Assembly: GCA_036346275.1 (NCBI GenBank)
Contig: CM070715.1
Span: 76,247,667 to 76,311,666, forward strand
Reading direction: 5' to 3'
DNA length: 64,000 bases
DNA from: Otatea glauca
Lineage: Eukaryota; Streptophyta; Magnoliopsida; Poales; Poaceae
Shown: positions 11,150 to 22,471 of the stretch, piece by piece
Position numbering within the stretch: position 1 is the first letter of the stretch
Layout of the letters: each line of letters starts with the position of its first letter
Translations under genes and position numbers: made by a program
Notes under the pieces: generated by a model
What the model saw: the letters and a program-made list of their open reading frames with translations, nothing else
What the model was told of the DNA's origin: nothing
Database searches by the model: none

Positions 11150-13250
11150 ATGGAGCGACGAGGCGAGGATGATCCGCAAGAGAAGAAGGGCGGCGACGAC
11201 TTCTCCAAAGATGTGCTTCATGGCCGACACCAACGACATCGCGACTCAGCTCTACAAATGACTCGGATGAGGTACCCCTATGACCAGCTCAACGAAGCTT
11301 TACGCAAATTAGGAAAATTTCATGCTAGAGCTAGAGCTAGGTGTACTGAGCTTGAGAAGGAAGTAGGTACCTTGACTCGGAGTTAGCTTCACTTAGATCT
11401 TCTCCTCCCGAGTCACCGATGATTGCTCTTTGTGTGATGCTATTCTTGTGGAGTTGGAGAACCTAAGGACCATACATGATAGTGTGCTTGTTGAACTTGA
11501 TGATTTTAGGTTGAAGAATGCTAGCACTAGTTCTGTTGATGCTATTCTGTTGAGGCTAGTTTTCTTCATGCTCACTCCACTCCATCATGTGCTAATTGCC
11601 TAAATTGCTTGCGAAATTGATGCCATGAGCGAACACCTTAGAAAGCTTTACGCTAGAAATGATGAACTTGAATTGCATGCTTCTAAGGACCAAGTCAGCT
11701 CATGTGAGGGTCAGAGGCAACTAAAACTTGACAATGATGCTTTGAATGTCAAGTGTGATCAACTTGCTAAGGACTTACTAGTTAAGTCAAAAACTGGTTG
11801 CTTGCTGTGTGTTTGGGTTAAGGATGATGTGGATCAAATCCATGTCGAGCTTAAGAAGAAGTTAAAAGATCAAACCCTTAGGATTAAAGATGCTCCTTGC
11901 GTTTCTTGTGAGGCCCTCAAGATTGAGGCAGTAGTGCTAAGGGAACAAAAAGCACGTCTTTGAGAGATCTTCTCTTTCTGGTTCTTCTTCTTCCTCTCCT
12001 TCCCCCTATTCTTCTTGTGCTTCTTTCTTCCGAGATTGCCGTATCTTATGAGCACTCTCGAGAAGTTTGTTGGAGGCAAGAAGAAGCTCAATCTTATTCT
12101 AGACCAATCCAAGATTAGTAGATTCAATCAAGGTCTAGGATTTGATCCCTTGAGCACGCTCGGCGCATCCTCCCACCATTGTGCGCGGCTCCAAGAGTGG
12201 TGAGATTGTGGTAGCTCCTGAGTGAGTACCACCGTGTTTAGGTCCATTGGGTTGTCTATAGGACTTGACCGGAAGGGTGTTACTCCTATTGCTACGCCTC
12301 TAGCAAGGCGAAGTACACATGCACCTTCTGTAAGAAGGATGGTCACCTAGTAGATTTACGCTTGGTAGCGCCAAGATCACTCGGCGTGGCGTGTTGTCGC
12401 TCTTAGGGGTATTCGGGTCATCCCGGACTTTGAGTGCTCCTAAGACACACATTGCTTCTAGACGAGTTAGAGAGTCGCTTTGTTTTTGGGCGGCGTCCGG
12501 ACTTGGTTTTCATGCTAGTTCTTCAAGTTTTAGTCCCGAGCTGTTCAGAGTCGGTCTTTCCGTCGTCCTCTTGATATTCCTCGTTTTTCCCATCGAGGTA
12601 GATATCGGTGGCGTGAGGTGTTTTCCGTAGGAGATCCAGCACCTTCTTGGGATGGTCCGCTTTTGCACCACGGCGTGCCAACCCGCTTTGACTCTAGATT
12701 ATCTACGAGTTGCTCCCGATCGTGTGAGAGTTGAGCGTCGAGAGACACTCGAGTCGATCTTCTTACGTGGTGGTACTGAGGTGTCGTATGGTTCATATTG
12801 GGTTCCTAAGTCTTCACTCTATCCCAATCTTGAGTCATCTTTCTCTCTTGTGTCTTGATCGGTTAAATCGGATGGGAAGGGCGATGTTTGGATTGTTGAC
12901 TTGGTTGTTCTCGTCATATGACCGGAGATTCTCGTTGGTTCTCTTCCTAGTCCGAGCCCCGGTGATGAGTTAATCACTTTTGGGATGCATCTTGAGTAGA
13001 GTCATTGCTAAAGGTACCATCTGCATTAACCAAAATTTCATTCTTAAAGATGTTGCCTTAGTAAGTGCAATACAATCGCTATCTGTTTCTCGACTTATCG
13101 ATGACTCTTTCGAGGTAAGCTTCAAGAGTAATGCCAGAGAATTCTTGATTCATCGGAGGGTTAGTTTATGGATTTCTAGATTTGGGAGAGTCTTTCGTGC
13201 TGATTTTTCTCTTCTTTTGGAGACTCTCTTGATGTTTGATTGTTTTTGAG
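11150..13250 (+). pseudogene. Copia-2 gag-pol linker, heavily degraded
   Basis: This stretch has short frames only. One at 11625-11963 is rich in Glu, Lys and Leu with a heptad-like pattern (KLYARNDELELHASKDQVS), consistent with the coiled-coil extension that follows gag in SIRE-type elements. The protease should lie here, but I cannot identify a D(S/T)G active site with confidence. Confidence 0.45.
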
Positions 13251-13254
13251 TCCT

Positions 13255-14110
13255 GTGATCTCTCCTTCGGCATAGGAGACTTGGTCACATTGGTTTTGAT
13301 CATTTGACCGAGTTAGCGACCACGATCTCATTCGGGTTTGCCCAAACTTAAGATGGTCAAAGACTTAGTTTGCTCTCCTTACCGACATGGCAAGATGGTT
13401 ATCGCTTCTCATCCTCCGATCCACCGTAGCGATGATGATGCACCGTGACAGCTTTTACATATGGACACCGTTGGTCCAAATGAGTCTTGATCGGCAGGAG
13501 GAAGTGGTATGTTCTTATCATCGTTGATGATTTTTCTAGATACTCTTGGGTATTCTTCATGGCCTCGAAGGATGAGACTTTTCTCACTTGGGGTTTGGTC
13601 AATGGGTTGTCTATTGAGCTCCTGTGTGCATTACGAGCTATCTGCAGTGATAATAGCACGGAGTTCAAGAATTCCTACTTTGAGAGTTTCGTGTGGAGTC
13701 GGTTTAGAGCATCGCTTCTCTTCTCCCTACGCCCCTTAGCAGAATGGCATAGTGGAAAGGAAGAACAGGAACTTGGTTGAGATGGCCAGGACGATGCTAG
13801 ACAGTCTGACACTCCTAGGAAGTTTTGGACTGAGGCTATAGCTCTTGCTTGCCATGTTTCTAATCGCGTGTTTTTGAGAGCACATCTGCATCGCACTTCT
13901 TATGAGTTGAGGTATGGGCGAAAGCCCAGTGTGTCTCATTTTCGCGTTTTCGGTTGCAAGTGTTTTATCTTGATGTCTGGTAACCTAGATAAGTTTGAGT
14001 CTCGCTCTTCTGATGGTATCTTTCTAGGTTACTCGACTTCTTCTCATAGCTATAGGGTCTGGAGTGTTGATGCGCATAGGATCATAGAGACCTGTGATGT
14101 GACCTTTGAT
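13255..14110 (+). pseudogene. Copia-2 integrase remnant
   Basis: Near 13266-13330 the pre-integrase region reads RRLGHIGFDHLTELAT, then, with frame changes, the zinc-binding and core segments. The core shows VLIIVDDFSRYSWVFFM (13505-13560) and SDNSTEFKN for the second Asp. The catalytic Glu region near 13740 (around AEWHSGKEEQE) is frameshifted, and the integrase C-terminal segment follows at 13868 with ELRYGRKPSVSHFRVFGCKC. The protein is interrupted in several places. Confidence 0.8.
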
Positions 14111-14484
14111 GAGGCTAGCCCAGGAGCTAGACCTGACGTTTCAGGCTCTTCTTATCCCTCCGAGACCATCTTTGTAGAAGATGAGGATGATGGTGTTCCA
14201 CCGGATCTAGTTCCCTCTACACCTAAGGTGCCTCCTGTTTCCATTTTTACACCTCAGGGAGATCAGCCCTTGCCTTCCGACTCTCCTTCAGCTAGTGGCT
14301 CTGCTCCTACCTCTTCTGTGCATGAGGTAGAGGCTACTTCTGTTTCTGGACCTCCCCGTCATATTCAACATTCTCATCCACCTGATCAGATCATTGGTGA
14401 TCTGTTTGAGCGGGTCACTTGCTCAAAATTAGGTTTGTCCAGTTTCTGCCTCCACTCTGCCTTCGTTGCCTCCTTTGAGTCGAA

Positions 14485-15960
14485 GGATGTTTCTCATGCA
14501 TTATCCGATGAATCGTGGATTAATGCTATGCATGAGGAACTTGAGAACTTTGAGAGGAACAAGGTATGGCGACTTGTCGAGCCCCATCCGGTCATAATGT
14601 CATTGGGACCAAGTGGGTGTTCAAAAACAAGCAGAGTGAGGATGGGGTTGTCATTCGCAACAAGGCTAGGCTAGTTGCACAGGGCTTTTCTCAAGTTGAG
14701 GCTCTTGACTTTGAGGAGATCTTTGCCCCTATAGCTAGACTAGAGGCTATTAGGATCCTGCTTGCATTCTCTGCATCCCAGGGCTTCAAGCTCTATCAAA
14801 TGGATATCAAGAGTGCATTCCTCAATGACTATATTAAGGAAGAGGTTTATGTCAAACAACCTCCAGGATTCGAGAACCCCAAGTTTCCGAGTCATGTATA
14901 CAAGCTCTCGAAAGCTTTGTATGGACTCAAGCAGGCCCCCAGAGCATGGTATAAGAGGCTCAAGTCTAATCTTCTCAGCCATGACTTCAAAATGGGCATA
15001 ATAGACAAAACTCTGTTCATCAGACACCATGAGTCTCATTTTCTTCTTGTCCAGATTTATGTGGACGATATCATTTTTGGTGGCTCATCTTATTCACTTG
15101 TGTCTCAGTTTTACGAGGTGATGAGCCTGAGTTTGAGATGAGTATGATGGGCGAGTTGAGCTACTTTCTTGGCTTCCAAATCAAGCAGACTCGGGAGGGT
15201 ACTTTCTTGCATCAAGGCAAGTATACCCGTGACCTCCTGAGGCGCTTCAATATGTCTGATGGGAAGCCGGTGATGACTCCTATGGCCACCTCTGCTGTCC
15301 TCGAGCCCGATGAGGATGGTGAGCCTGCTGATCAAAAGGAGTTTCGGAGCATGATCGGCTCCCTCTTGTACCTCACTGCTTCGAGGCCGGACATACATTT
15401 CGCTGTGTGTCTGTGCTCTCGATTTCAAGCTTCTCCTCGCGCCTCTCACCGCCAGGCGGTCAAGCGCATCTTCAGGTACCTTCGTGCTACCATTGATTAT
15501 GGTATTTGGTACTCTTCGTCTTCTTGTCTATCTCTTAGAGCCTTTTCCGATGCCGACTTTGTTTGGTCAGAGGATAGATAGGAAGAGCACTTCCGGCACT
15601 TGTCAATTCATTGGCACTTCTCTTGTTTCTTGGTCACCTAGGAAGCGATGCAGGGTTGCATACCCATCTTTGAGGCCGAGTATGTTCTTTGCGGCGATTC
15701 TTTGTAGCAGTGTGATCTGGATGAGATCGACCTTACGGGACTATGGGTTAGAGATAGAGAGTGTGCCACTTTTCGTGACAACACTTCACTTTTTGCATTG
15801 CTAAAAACCCAAAGCAACATTCGGACCAAACACATTGATATTAGATATCACTTCCTTAGAGACCATGTGGAGAAGGGAGATATCGCGCTTCATTCGTGAG
15901 AGTGACCTTCAATTAGCCGATATCTTCACCAAGCCTTTGGATAGCTCCGTTTGTTGCCTT
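14485..15960 (+). pseudogene. Copia-2 reverse transcriptase and RNase H, frameshifted
   Basis: The RT begins with SWINAMHEELENFERNKVW (about 14515-14570) and shifts frame to 14566-15141, which carries WVFKNKQSEDGVVIRNKARL, the palm segment QMDIKSAFLNDYIKEEV, YGLKQAPRAWYKRL and the catalytic YVDDIIFGGSS (about 15060-15090). A further shift at about 15138 leads into SYFLGFQIKQTREGTF and the connection to RNase H (SMIGSLLYLTASRPDIHFAV). RNase H continues with shifts to the C-terminal LADIFTKPL near 15918-15945. The catalytic Asp pair is intact but there are at least three frame changes. Confidence 0.88.
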
Positions 15961-15989
15961 GAGGAGTGAGCTTGGAGTCGTGAGCCCTT

Positions 15990-17834
15990 ACGGCCTTTCG
16001 TGAGGGGGAGCTGGTTTGTATATTATGTATTATATGTTTTCTTCCAGCTTTTCTTTTCTTTGTATTTCTTTTGGGTGACTTTGGGCTTGTTTTCTTGAGT
16101 TGAGTTCACTCACTTAGACTTCTGGCATGCCTTTCATGGACCTCTTATCTTGTACTTTAGGTTGATATCATGCGTGATTAGCTGTTCTCTCTTCTCTCTT
16201 GGTTGAGTTCCCTCACAGTCTTATAAGTCTAGCAGGTATTGGGCCTCCTGGGTAGACAGGGTCTGTATGCACTCCTTAGTTGGGATCTAGAGTCATCTTC
16301 CCTATGTCAGTCACTAGGAAGATAAGAGCGAGTCTAAGCCGTAGTGAGTCTCTTATATCTTTTCTATGCTCTATAGCCATCCAGTTTTGCAGTTTCTCTA
16401 CTTCTTCTCCTCATTCTGTTTTTCTGGTTATTATTGAGTTTATTCGGTTTTTCTTTGTGCCTAATCTTGATAATAACTCAACTTTAACCAGATTTGAGCT
16501 TAAAATTGATTCATTTGTTGAGGGAGAGTTTGAGAATCTGTTCGTGCATTGCATATAGGCTGCATTTCCTGTTTAATGAGCTTTGTCTATTATGCAATTG
16601 ATATCTTCTTCATGCTATACACCATGCTGCATCATATGGAGGAAATCACTAGCTCAGATATGTCCAAGTTCATTTAACTTGCTAAGCTTTAAAATAAAAA
16701 AAGCCTTAAATGAAAAACTTGATGAAACTTGTTGCTTTTACTTGCTAGGTTTCTTCTCTAGAGGTTTGTGCCATAATTTGAGAAATTTTGGAGTTCTCTA
16801 GAGTCCCTATAGCAACTTGGGTGAAACTAGTTTGATCCATGCTAGAGTCCTTCAATTTCTCATGAATCATTGTGCTAAAAATGAAAATTAAACAAAATTG
16901 ACTCTTCTTGTGCACATACGACTCAACACCTTGCATTCACAAGACCGCTTCCCATTGCACTTGGGATGAACTTGGAATACATCGTGTTTGACCTAGACCA
17001 TCCTCTTAAGAGTTCATCTTGAGATGGTCGATACGGCTTGAGTCAATTGGTTGTCAAAAGAAAATGCAAATAAATTAAAAACAAAGACATATGTGGGTAA
17101 AGAATGCAAATAATGTCAAACATTTGCACTCCGCTATGTCTTGTATGATGATAAATCAAAATTTGCATTAAGTGATAAATGAGCCCGAAGGACCTTGTAT
17201 GCTCTTCTAGATTCCCCAAAGTGTTGAGTAGGTTGAACTCTAGGTTTTCCTTTTGATCCTTAGAGTGGCTATTCTTCTATTTTTGAAACTAAAGCTAAGT
17301 GTTGCACTTGTCAAATCTTGCTAAAATGAAATATTCAAAACTAAGCTCGTATTTGCACTTGGACATGTCTTAGTTTAGTCATCTTCAAATTGACAAGCTT
17401 GGTGTAATATCCTTCCATTTTGATCAATTGGATAATCTTCAAAGCTCTTTCGATTGCATTTCATGCATACATAAAAAAATTGATGCCTATATTGCCAAAA
17501 GGGGGAGAAAACGTAGAAAAGGCATCACTAAAAAGATAAAAATGTGAATGCATATTTAGTTATTATGATCTTTGTAAAACTATGCTACTACTTCTGTTGG
17601 ATCATTATCTCATAATCACATTTGACTTGTTTAGTTGGATTTTAGAGTTTTTGTTGAAAACTTGCTCTTTCTTAAATTTATCTCTAAAATCTAAATTCCT
17701 CTTCGTCAACTTGGTCATGGTTCTAATTTCTATCTTTGGACCAAGTTTGACTTTACAACTAAAAATTGCTTTCTTCTTTATTTTCTTCAAACTCAAATTT
17801 ATGCCTTTTTGTGTGGTTTGTCAATATACTCATC
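15990..17834. other. Copia-2 region between pol and 3' LTR, no supported ORF
   Basis: This 1.8 kb AT-rich stretch follows RNase H. SIRE/Maximus elements often hold an additional (envelope-like) ORF here. In this copy only short frames occur (16280-16558, 17582-17848) and I see no recognisable domain. A G-rich tract at about 16003-16010 resembles a second polypurine tract. Confidence 0.55.
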
Positions 17835-17845
17835 AAGGGGGAGAT

Positions 17846-19484
17846 TGAAGGACCATGTGGAGGTCCATCCATGTTTGTGATGAGTATTTGACTTTATTTG
17901 AGCAAGGTGTGCTCAAGTTTGAGTTTGATTTGGATTGATTTTCAAAATGAAGCATTTTGAGTTGTCTCTGCCAGAGTGGCGATCTGGGTCTTATGGACGC
18001 GGTAGTGATGAGTTGGATGGTTTATTGCACATCATTGTGGGCATTGCTATGTGAATGGTTTTTTCCTTGTCTTTGATGGTTGCAGGACGACGGTGCTAGG
18101 TCATAGTGAGGCGAAGGATGACCGGGACTAGGCGAGGAGCGTCGGAGGTCCAGACGGTTGCGAGATCGTCGGAAGATGATCGGAGACGGAGTCCGGGCAA
18201 GTCAAGAAGACAAGGAAAGGAGTTGATGCTAGCTAGATGCCGCGTGGATCAATAAGGGCCGTCGGATTTAGGTCTAGTTGATAGGTTAGCGGGTCTAGGT
18301 AGTATGCTTTGAAAACCGTGCAAGAAAACCCGGTATGTGTGTGGGTTTTGGGTTAGCCCTTGCATGGCTGTGTGTGTGGGTTAATCCTAGCCCTTAGATG
18401 AGTGCTCTAGGGTTGAGGGACTCATCCAAGGGTGGTAGGTGGCCCAAGAGTAGTATAAATAGGGGTGGAGGGTAGCCTCCTTCCCTTGAAGGTGTTGAGG
18501 TTTTTGATGCTCATTTGAGCTTTGCCCACATGAATGTGAGGCTTTGTAACCTCCCCTTCCAGAAATGAAAGTTTTATCCATCCACCTCTGAATTTATTTT
18601 GCGCATTTACATTATGTCTTTACTTTACGCAATTTAAATTCAGCATTTACTTTCCCGCAATTACATTCCCGCAATTTACTTTCAAGTAATTTGGATTTGC
18701 CTCCCCTCCTTCTAAATGCTGCTGATCTTGGATGTTTTGAGTGTGTTCATATGGTTTTACATCTCTTTTGCACTCTTGGATTGAGTAGATAACATTTTTT
18801 CTTTCAAGTTCCAACTTTGTTCAGAACTTGTTCTTCGCGCAGCAGTCAGTGATTGATTTTTGTAAAAATATAGAAACATCCTTTTTGAGTGATTCTTGTT
18901 GGAGGAGGTGCGGGACTCTGGTATACACCTTCATAAAAATTTTGAGTTCACTTGTTGCACCGTTTGGGCGCCATGAGGTGAAAACCGAGCCCCAAACTTT
19001 CTGCTCGAAGTTCTTGACCAGACTGTATTCTTAGATTTTTCCTGTTTTTTCTGTAAGGCTTTTTGAGGAGAAATTTGGTGGAGTTCTTCACGACTCTGAT
19101 GCTCATAGGGAAAAAAGTCTCAAAATTTTGTGAGCTGCAGAAACCCACCAACCTCCTGTGCAAATTGAGGACAAGTTCTGAAAATTCTGCTTTTGCTTTT
19201 CTGAAAGTGACTTTTGTGATTTGAATTGATGTCCTTTCTAAAAGCAAGAATTTGAATTAATTCCTCTTTATCTTGAACACTAGACAACCAGTATTGTGAC
19301 TCAAAAATCCCCACATATTTTATGGTACTTATCCATGCAAGCTTGGGGTACACATAGTTGTCTAGTTTTTCAGGTTTTTTCACGATTTCCTTTGAGCGAT
19401 CTTGTCGAGGTTTTTGTTGGAGTATTTTGGGGGAAATTTTATTTGCGACCATTCACCCCCTCTGTTCGCCATCTCGGTCCTTCA
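17846..19484 (+). repeat. 3' LTR of Copia-2
   Basis: This 1639 bp direct repeat of 8405-10050 has its TATA box at 18454-18461 and is followed by the target duplication cctat. Confidence 0.92.
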
Positions 19485-19537
19485 CCTATCTACCCAACCA
19501 AAAAACCACCTGGATAGCTCAATCCCATCTTGGCTAG

Positions 19538-19582
19538 ATGGCCATATCCTATCCAACCTTATCCAGACAACCGAACGCACCC
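19538..19582 (-). repeat. Right terminal inverted repeat of the Harbinger-like element
   Basis: Read on the minus strand it starts GGGTGCGTTCGGTTG and pairs imperfectly with 1246-1290. TAA follows at 19583-19585. Confidence 0.5.
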
Positions 19583-19585
19583 TAA

Positions 19586-20497
19586 GATTTCAATCCAACC
19601 TAACTAGGGTCACGCACTATGCTGCGTCGTACAAAATATGGTTCGACGGTTATTTCTGAAAAAAGGTAGCCAGGGTCAAGAGCTACGCTGCGCCGTGCAA
19701 AATTTGGTCGCGCGACGCTGTGCCTTCCGAAGTTTGGTCCGATGGATATTTCTGAAAAAAGGGTATAAGGACGTAAACGGGGATTCATTTTTTGTCGGGT
19801 TTTTTTCTTCAAAAATGTGCTAGCCAGGAGTTATTGGCGAATTTGCGGCACCACGGGTTCTCTTTGTGCGGTGCGAAACTTGGTCTGACAATTACCTACG
19901 AAAAAAGGTATGAGGACGTGAACATATTTTTATTTTTTCTGGAGGATTTTTAAAAAACATACCGGCGTAATTTCGGTTCTTTTGGTTTTTAAAAAATGGG
20001 TTGCTAGGAGCCGCGAATATTTGGAATTTATTTTGGGAGAAAACCGCGAAGGGATCTAAACATAATTTTGCTTTTTTTGTTTGCATAATTTTGATTTTCT
20101 AGGTTTTTTTAAAAAAGGGTTGCTTGGAGCCGTCGGCGAATATGTGGATTGCTATAAACCATCGGCAAATCTATGATTTTTTAGAAAACTATAGAGGGAC
20201 CTAAACGTAATTTCTGTGGATTGCTTTAAACCATCGGCGAATCTGTGGTTTTTTCGAAGAAAACCGCGGAAGGACCTAAACATAATTTCTTTTTTTCAAG
20301 TCCAGTCTGCTAAAAAACTTTTTTAGGACCTAAACGTAAATTCAGTTTTTTTGGTTCCATTTTGTTAAAAACCACCGGGAGGACCTAAACGTATACCACA
20401 AAGGGACCTAAATGTAATTTTAGTTTTTTTCGGGTTTATTCTATGAAAAATCGATGAAAGGACCTAAACACGATTTTGATTTTTTAGAGGGGGCCTA
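19586..20497. repeat. Degenerate dispersed iterations of an 'acctaaacgtaattt' motif
   Basis: This stretch is built from diverged units containing GGACCTAAACGTAATTT and AAACCGCG-like blocks at irregular spacing (for example near 20265, 20325, 20380, 20405, 20460). No coding frame is supported. It may be the body of a non-autonomous element ending at 20541, or a decayed satellite-like array. Confidence 0.55.
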
Positions 20498-20541
20498 GCT
20501 GGGAGGGCTCCAATCCTCCCAGCTTTAATATAAGGTACTAG
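20498..20541 (+). other. Possible Helitron 3' terminus (hairpin and CTAG)
   Basis: A perfect 9-bp stem, GCTGGGAGG at 20498-20506 and CCTCCCAGC at 20515-20523, has an 8-nt loop. It is followed after 14 nt by CTAG (20538-20541), as in Helitron 3' ends (hairpin then CTRR). The next base is G, not the expected T, and I did not find the matching 5' end, so this is tentative. Confidence 0.4.
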
Positions 20542-21772
20542 GTATGTATGCGCGGCACCACGCCGCCCCGCAAAGATGATTTTCTGGCTGAAGAAAAGAA
20601 CCGCAGAAAAAATCTATATAATTTTTGAGGTATTTGACAGGATTTTCTAACTGAAGAAAAGAACCGCAGAAAAAATATAAGAAGTTTGGAGGGCTTTTTC
20701 ATAAAAAACTACCTATATGTAATTTTTGAGGTGTTTTGCAGGAAAAAACAATTTGTGCAAGACAGCAACAAATTTTGGAAAACAATCTGCGCAAGATAGA
20801 AACAAAATTTGAAAGTTTCGAGGGCTATCTCGCTCTAAAAATGGATCTAGACGTAATTTTTTAGGGAGCTTTAGGGGTCTTCCCGCTGAAAAATACAAAA
20901 AAACAAATTACAAAAGTTTGGAGGGCCTACACGAAAAAAGCTGTACCAAAATCTGAAAGTTTTGAGGGCTTTCTTGCTTTAAAAATGGATCTAGATGTAA
21001 TTTTTGAGGGAGTTTTAGGGGTCTTCCCGTTAAAAAAATGGATTACAAAAGTTTAGAGGGCCTACACGGAAAAAGATGTATCTAAATGTAATTTCGGAGG
21101 CCTTTTTAAAAAACCTGGCTCTAGAAGTGTCTCTGGGTCTTTCTGTAGTGATTTTGCTGAACCCAAAGGTCATTTTCGTAAAAAAATGGTTGAAAGGATC
21201 TAAACGTAATTACGTTTTTTTAGGGTCTTTCGTGGAGGGAGGACACGTGGGGTGGCAAAATCTAGAACATGAATACAATTTTGACATGCATATAATTAAT
21301 GAGTTTAGCCAGCTGAAGTTATGTAAGTAAAGAATCTTAAATAGAAACTGCTATCCAGACTCAACCAACAAGAAGCTAAGCTCTGCCCAAGAAGGTAGGA
21401 CCATGAGACTAATGTATTATAATAGTAAACCAAACATTTACAACAAATAACTTTATATGCGGCACATAGGGAGTGCAAAAAGATATGACATATACCTAAG
21501 CGCAGTCCCAATAATCGTACAAGAGAAATCCTGGGAAACAAGGTAGATGAAACAATGCTCTGCTAGTCCAGAGTGGTAAACATCACTAACCAGTATCTAA
21601 AAAGTGGTATATTTGATTAGCAAGCGGAAAACTTGGAATCCTAATATGACTTTTGACAAATGGAAGGTGAATAGCATCTTTTCGTTGGATATAGAAGGGC
21701 CAAGGAATAACATATATAAGAGTCAAGCATGAAGCAAAATAAAAGAAAAGGCACAAGTATGGAGAACTAAAC
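20542..21772. other. Repeat-like AT-rich DNA, no gene seen
   Basis: It continues with imperfect repeats, such as the two occurrences of GAAGAAAAGAACCGCAGAAA (about 20591 and 20654) and repeated GGAGGGCTTTTTC-like blocks to about 21250. No supported coding region. Confidence 0.5.
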
Positions 21773-22471
21773 TTAGATCCTCATGGCAATGGCTGCTGCG
21801 TTGGAGCGCACACCAACAGGTAAGTGATTATTACCTGCAATAAGCTGATAGTAGTGGTCTCTTGGTATGAAAATTGTATCTGTATCAGGTTTGTAAGGTG
21901 AACGGTATAAAATATTTATATGCGAGGTCATAAGCACCTCAGACATTCTTTCAGGGCCAATCTAGCATGTTATTTGCGGTAAGCTAAAATAAGAAAGCAC
22001 TAACGCAATAAGAAAATGCAAAAAATAATGAACAATGGATGCGACAGTTTATGCAGATGTCATTCTGTTGGAATTTGTCATCTGCAGTAACTAGAGGGTC
22101 AAACTCCTCCTGCACATTAATCATGCATAAGATAACGGCGCAATGTGCAATGGCACAACAAACAACCTGCACCCATGGGTAGAATATGTGCCCCTCCTTA
22201 CTTTTTTTTACATCTATGTGGAAATGCTCAAATGAAGGGGAACAGTAAACAGGATGAGCAACACATTTTAACAAAATCAAAACATTATTTTTTTTGCGGC
22301 AGTATTGGTACCTTCATATATAGTTCGAAACATGATGTTCCAAGAAGCGTGAATCTTATCCTGCACCCAGTCGTATGCTTCATGGTCGACATCTTTTGCC
22401 TGTTCAGCGTCGAGAGCTTTAAAATTATTCAAAGTCTGCTCCATTTGCTTTTGCAGCCTAAAATTCAACAT
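21773..22471 (-). pseudogene. Probable 3' end of an unidentified host gene (two or three exons)
   Basis: The minus strand 21961-21773 reads a 62-codon open segment to a TAA at 21773-21775. It includes IGPERMSEVLMTSHINILY, YKPDTDTIFIPRDHYYQLIA and NNHLPVGVRSNAAAIAMRI, and an AG acceptor lies just before it (21963-21962). The amino-acid use is clearly protein-like, unlike the surrounding frames. A second likely exon lies at 22471-22320 (QMEQTLNNFKALDAEQAKD, then VDHEAYDWVQDKIHASWNIM), ending at a GT donor. A short segment near 22110 (EEFDPLVTADDKFQ) may be a middle exon. I do not recognise the family. The gene could be a captured piece, a decayed gene, or the 3' end of a real one whose 5' exons I cannot place. 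Confidence 0.4.

Larger units (their letters stand above)
8405..19484 (+). mobile_element. Complete 11.1 kb Copia LTR retrotransposon (SIRE/Maximus-like, Copia-2)
   Basis: The long LTRs (8405-10050 and 17846-19484) are flanked by the perfect target duplication cctat (8400-8404 and 19485-19489). A primer-binding site for initiator tRNA-Met follows the 5' LTR, and a polypurine tract AAGGGGGAGAT (17835-17845) precedes the 3' LTR. The internal order gag, integrase, RT, RNase H is Copia. The large size, long LTRs and a 1.8 kb region after pol resemble the SIRE/Maximus lineage. Frameshifts and stops disable all ORFs. It sits inside the Harbinger-like element, near its right end. Confidence 0.93.
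1246..19582 (+). mobile_element. PIF/Harbinger-like (Pack-type) DNA element, split by two Copia insertions
   Basis: The left end (from 1246) contains GTGTTTGGTT and, about 20 bp in, CTGGATGGGATAGTACCATC. The right end read on the minus strand from 19582 contains GTGCGTTCGGTT and TTGGATAGGATATGGCCATC. These form imperfect terminal inverted repeats of about 45 bp. Both ends are flanked by TAA (1243-1245 and 19583-19585), the target duplication typical of PIF/Harbinger and Tourist elements. Removing the two LTR elements and one copy of each of their target duplications leaves about 1.77 kb (1246-1952, 7439-8404, 19490-19582). It has no transposase but holds a host gene fragment with an intron, so it is a non-autonomous gene-capturing element. 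The TIRs are diverged, so the family call is moderate. Confidence 0.55.

Noticed and set aside
11150..11386. Frame downstream of gag considered as an independent gene
   Set aside because: It lies inside Copia-2 between gag and pol and is part of the degraded polyprotein.
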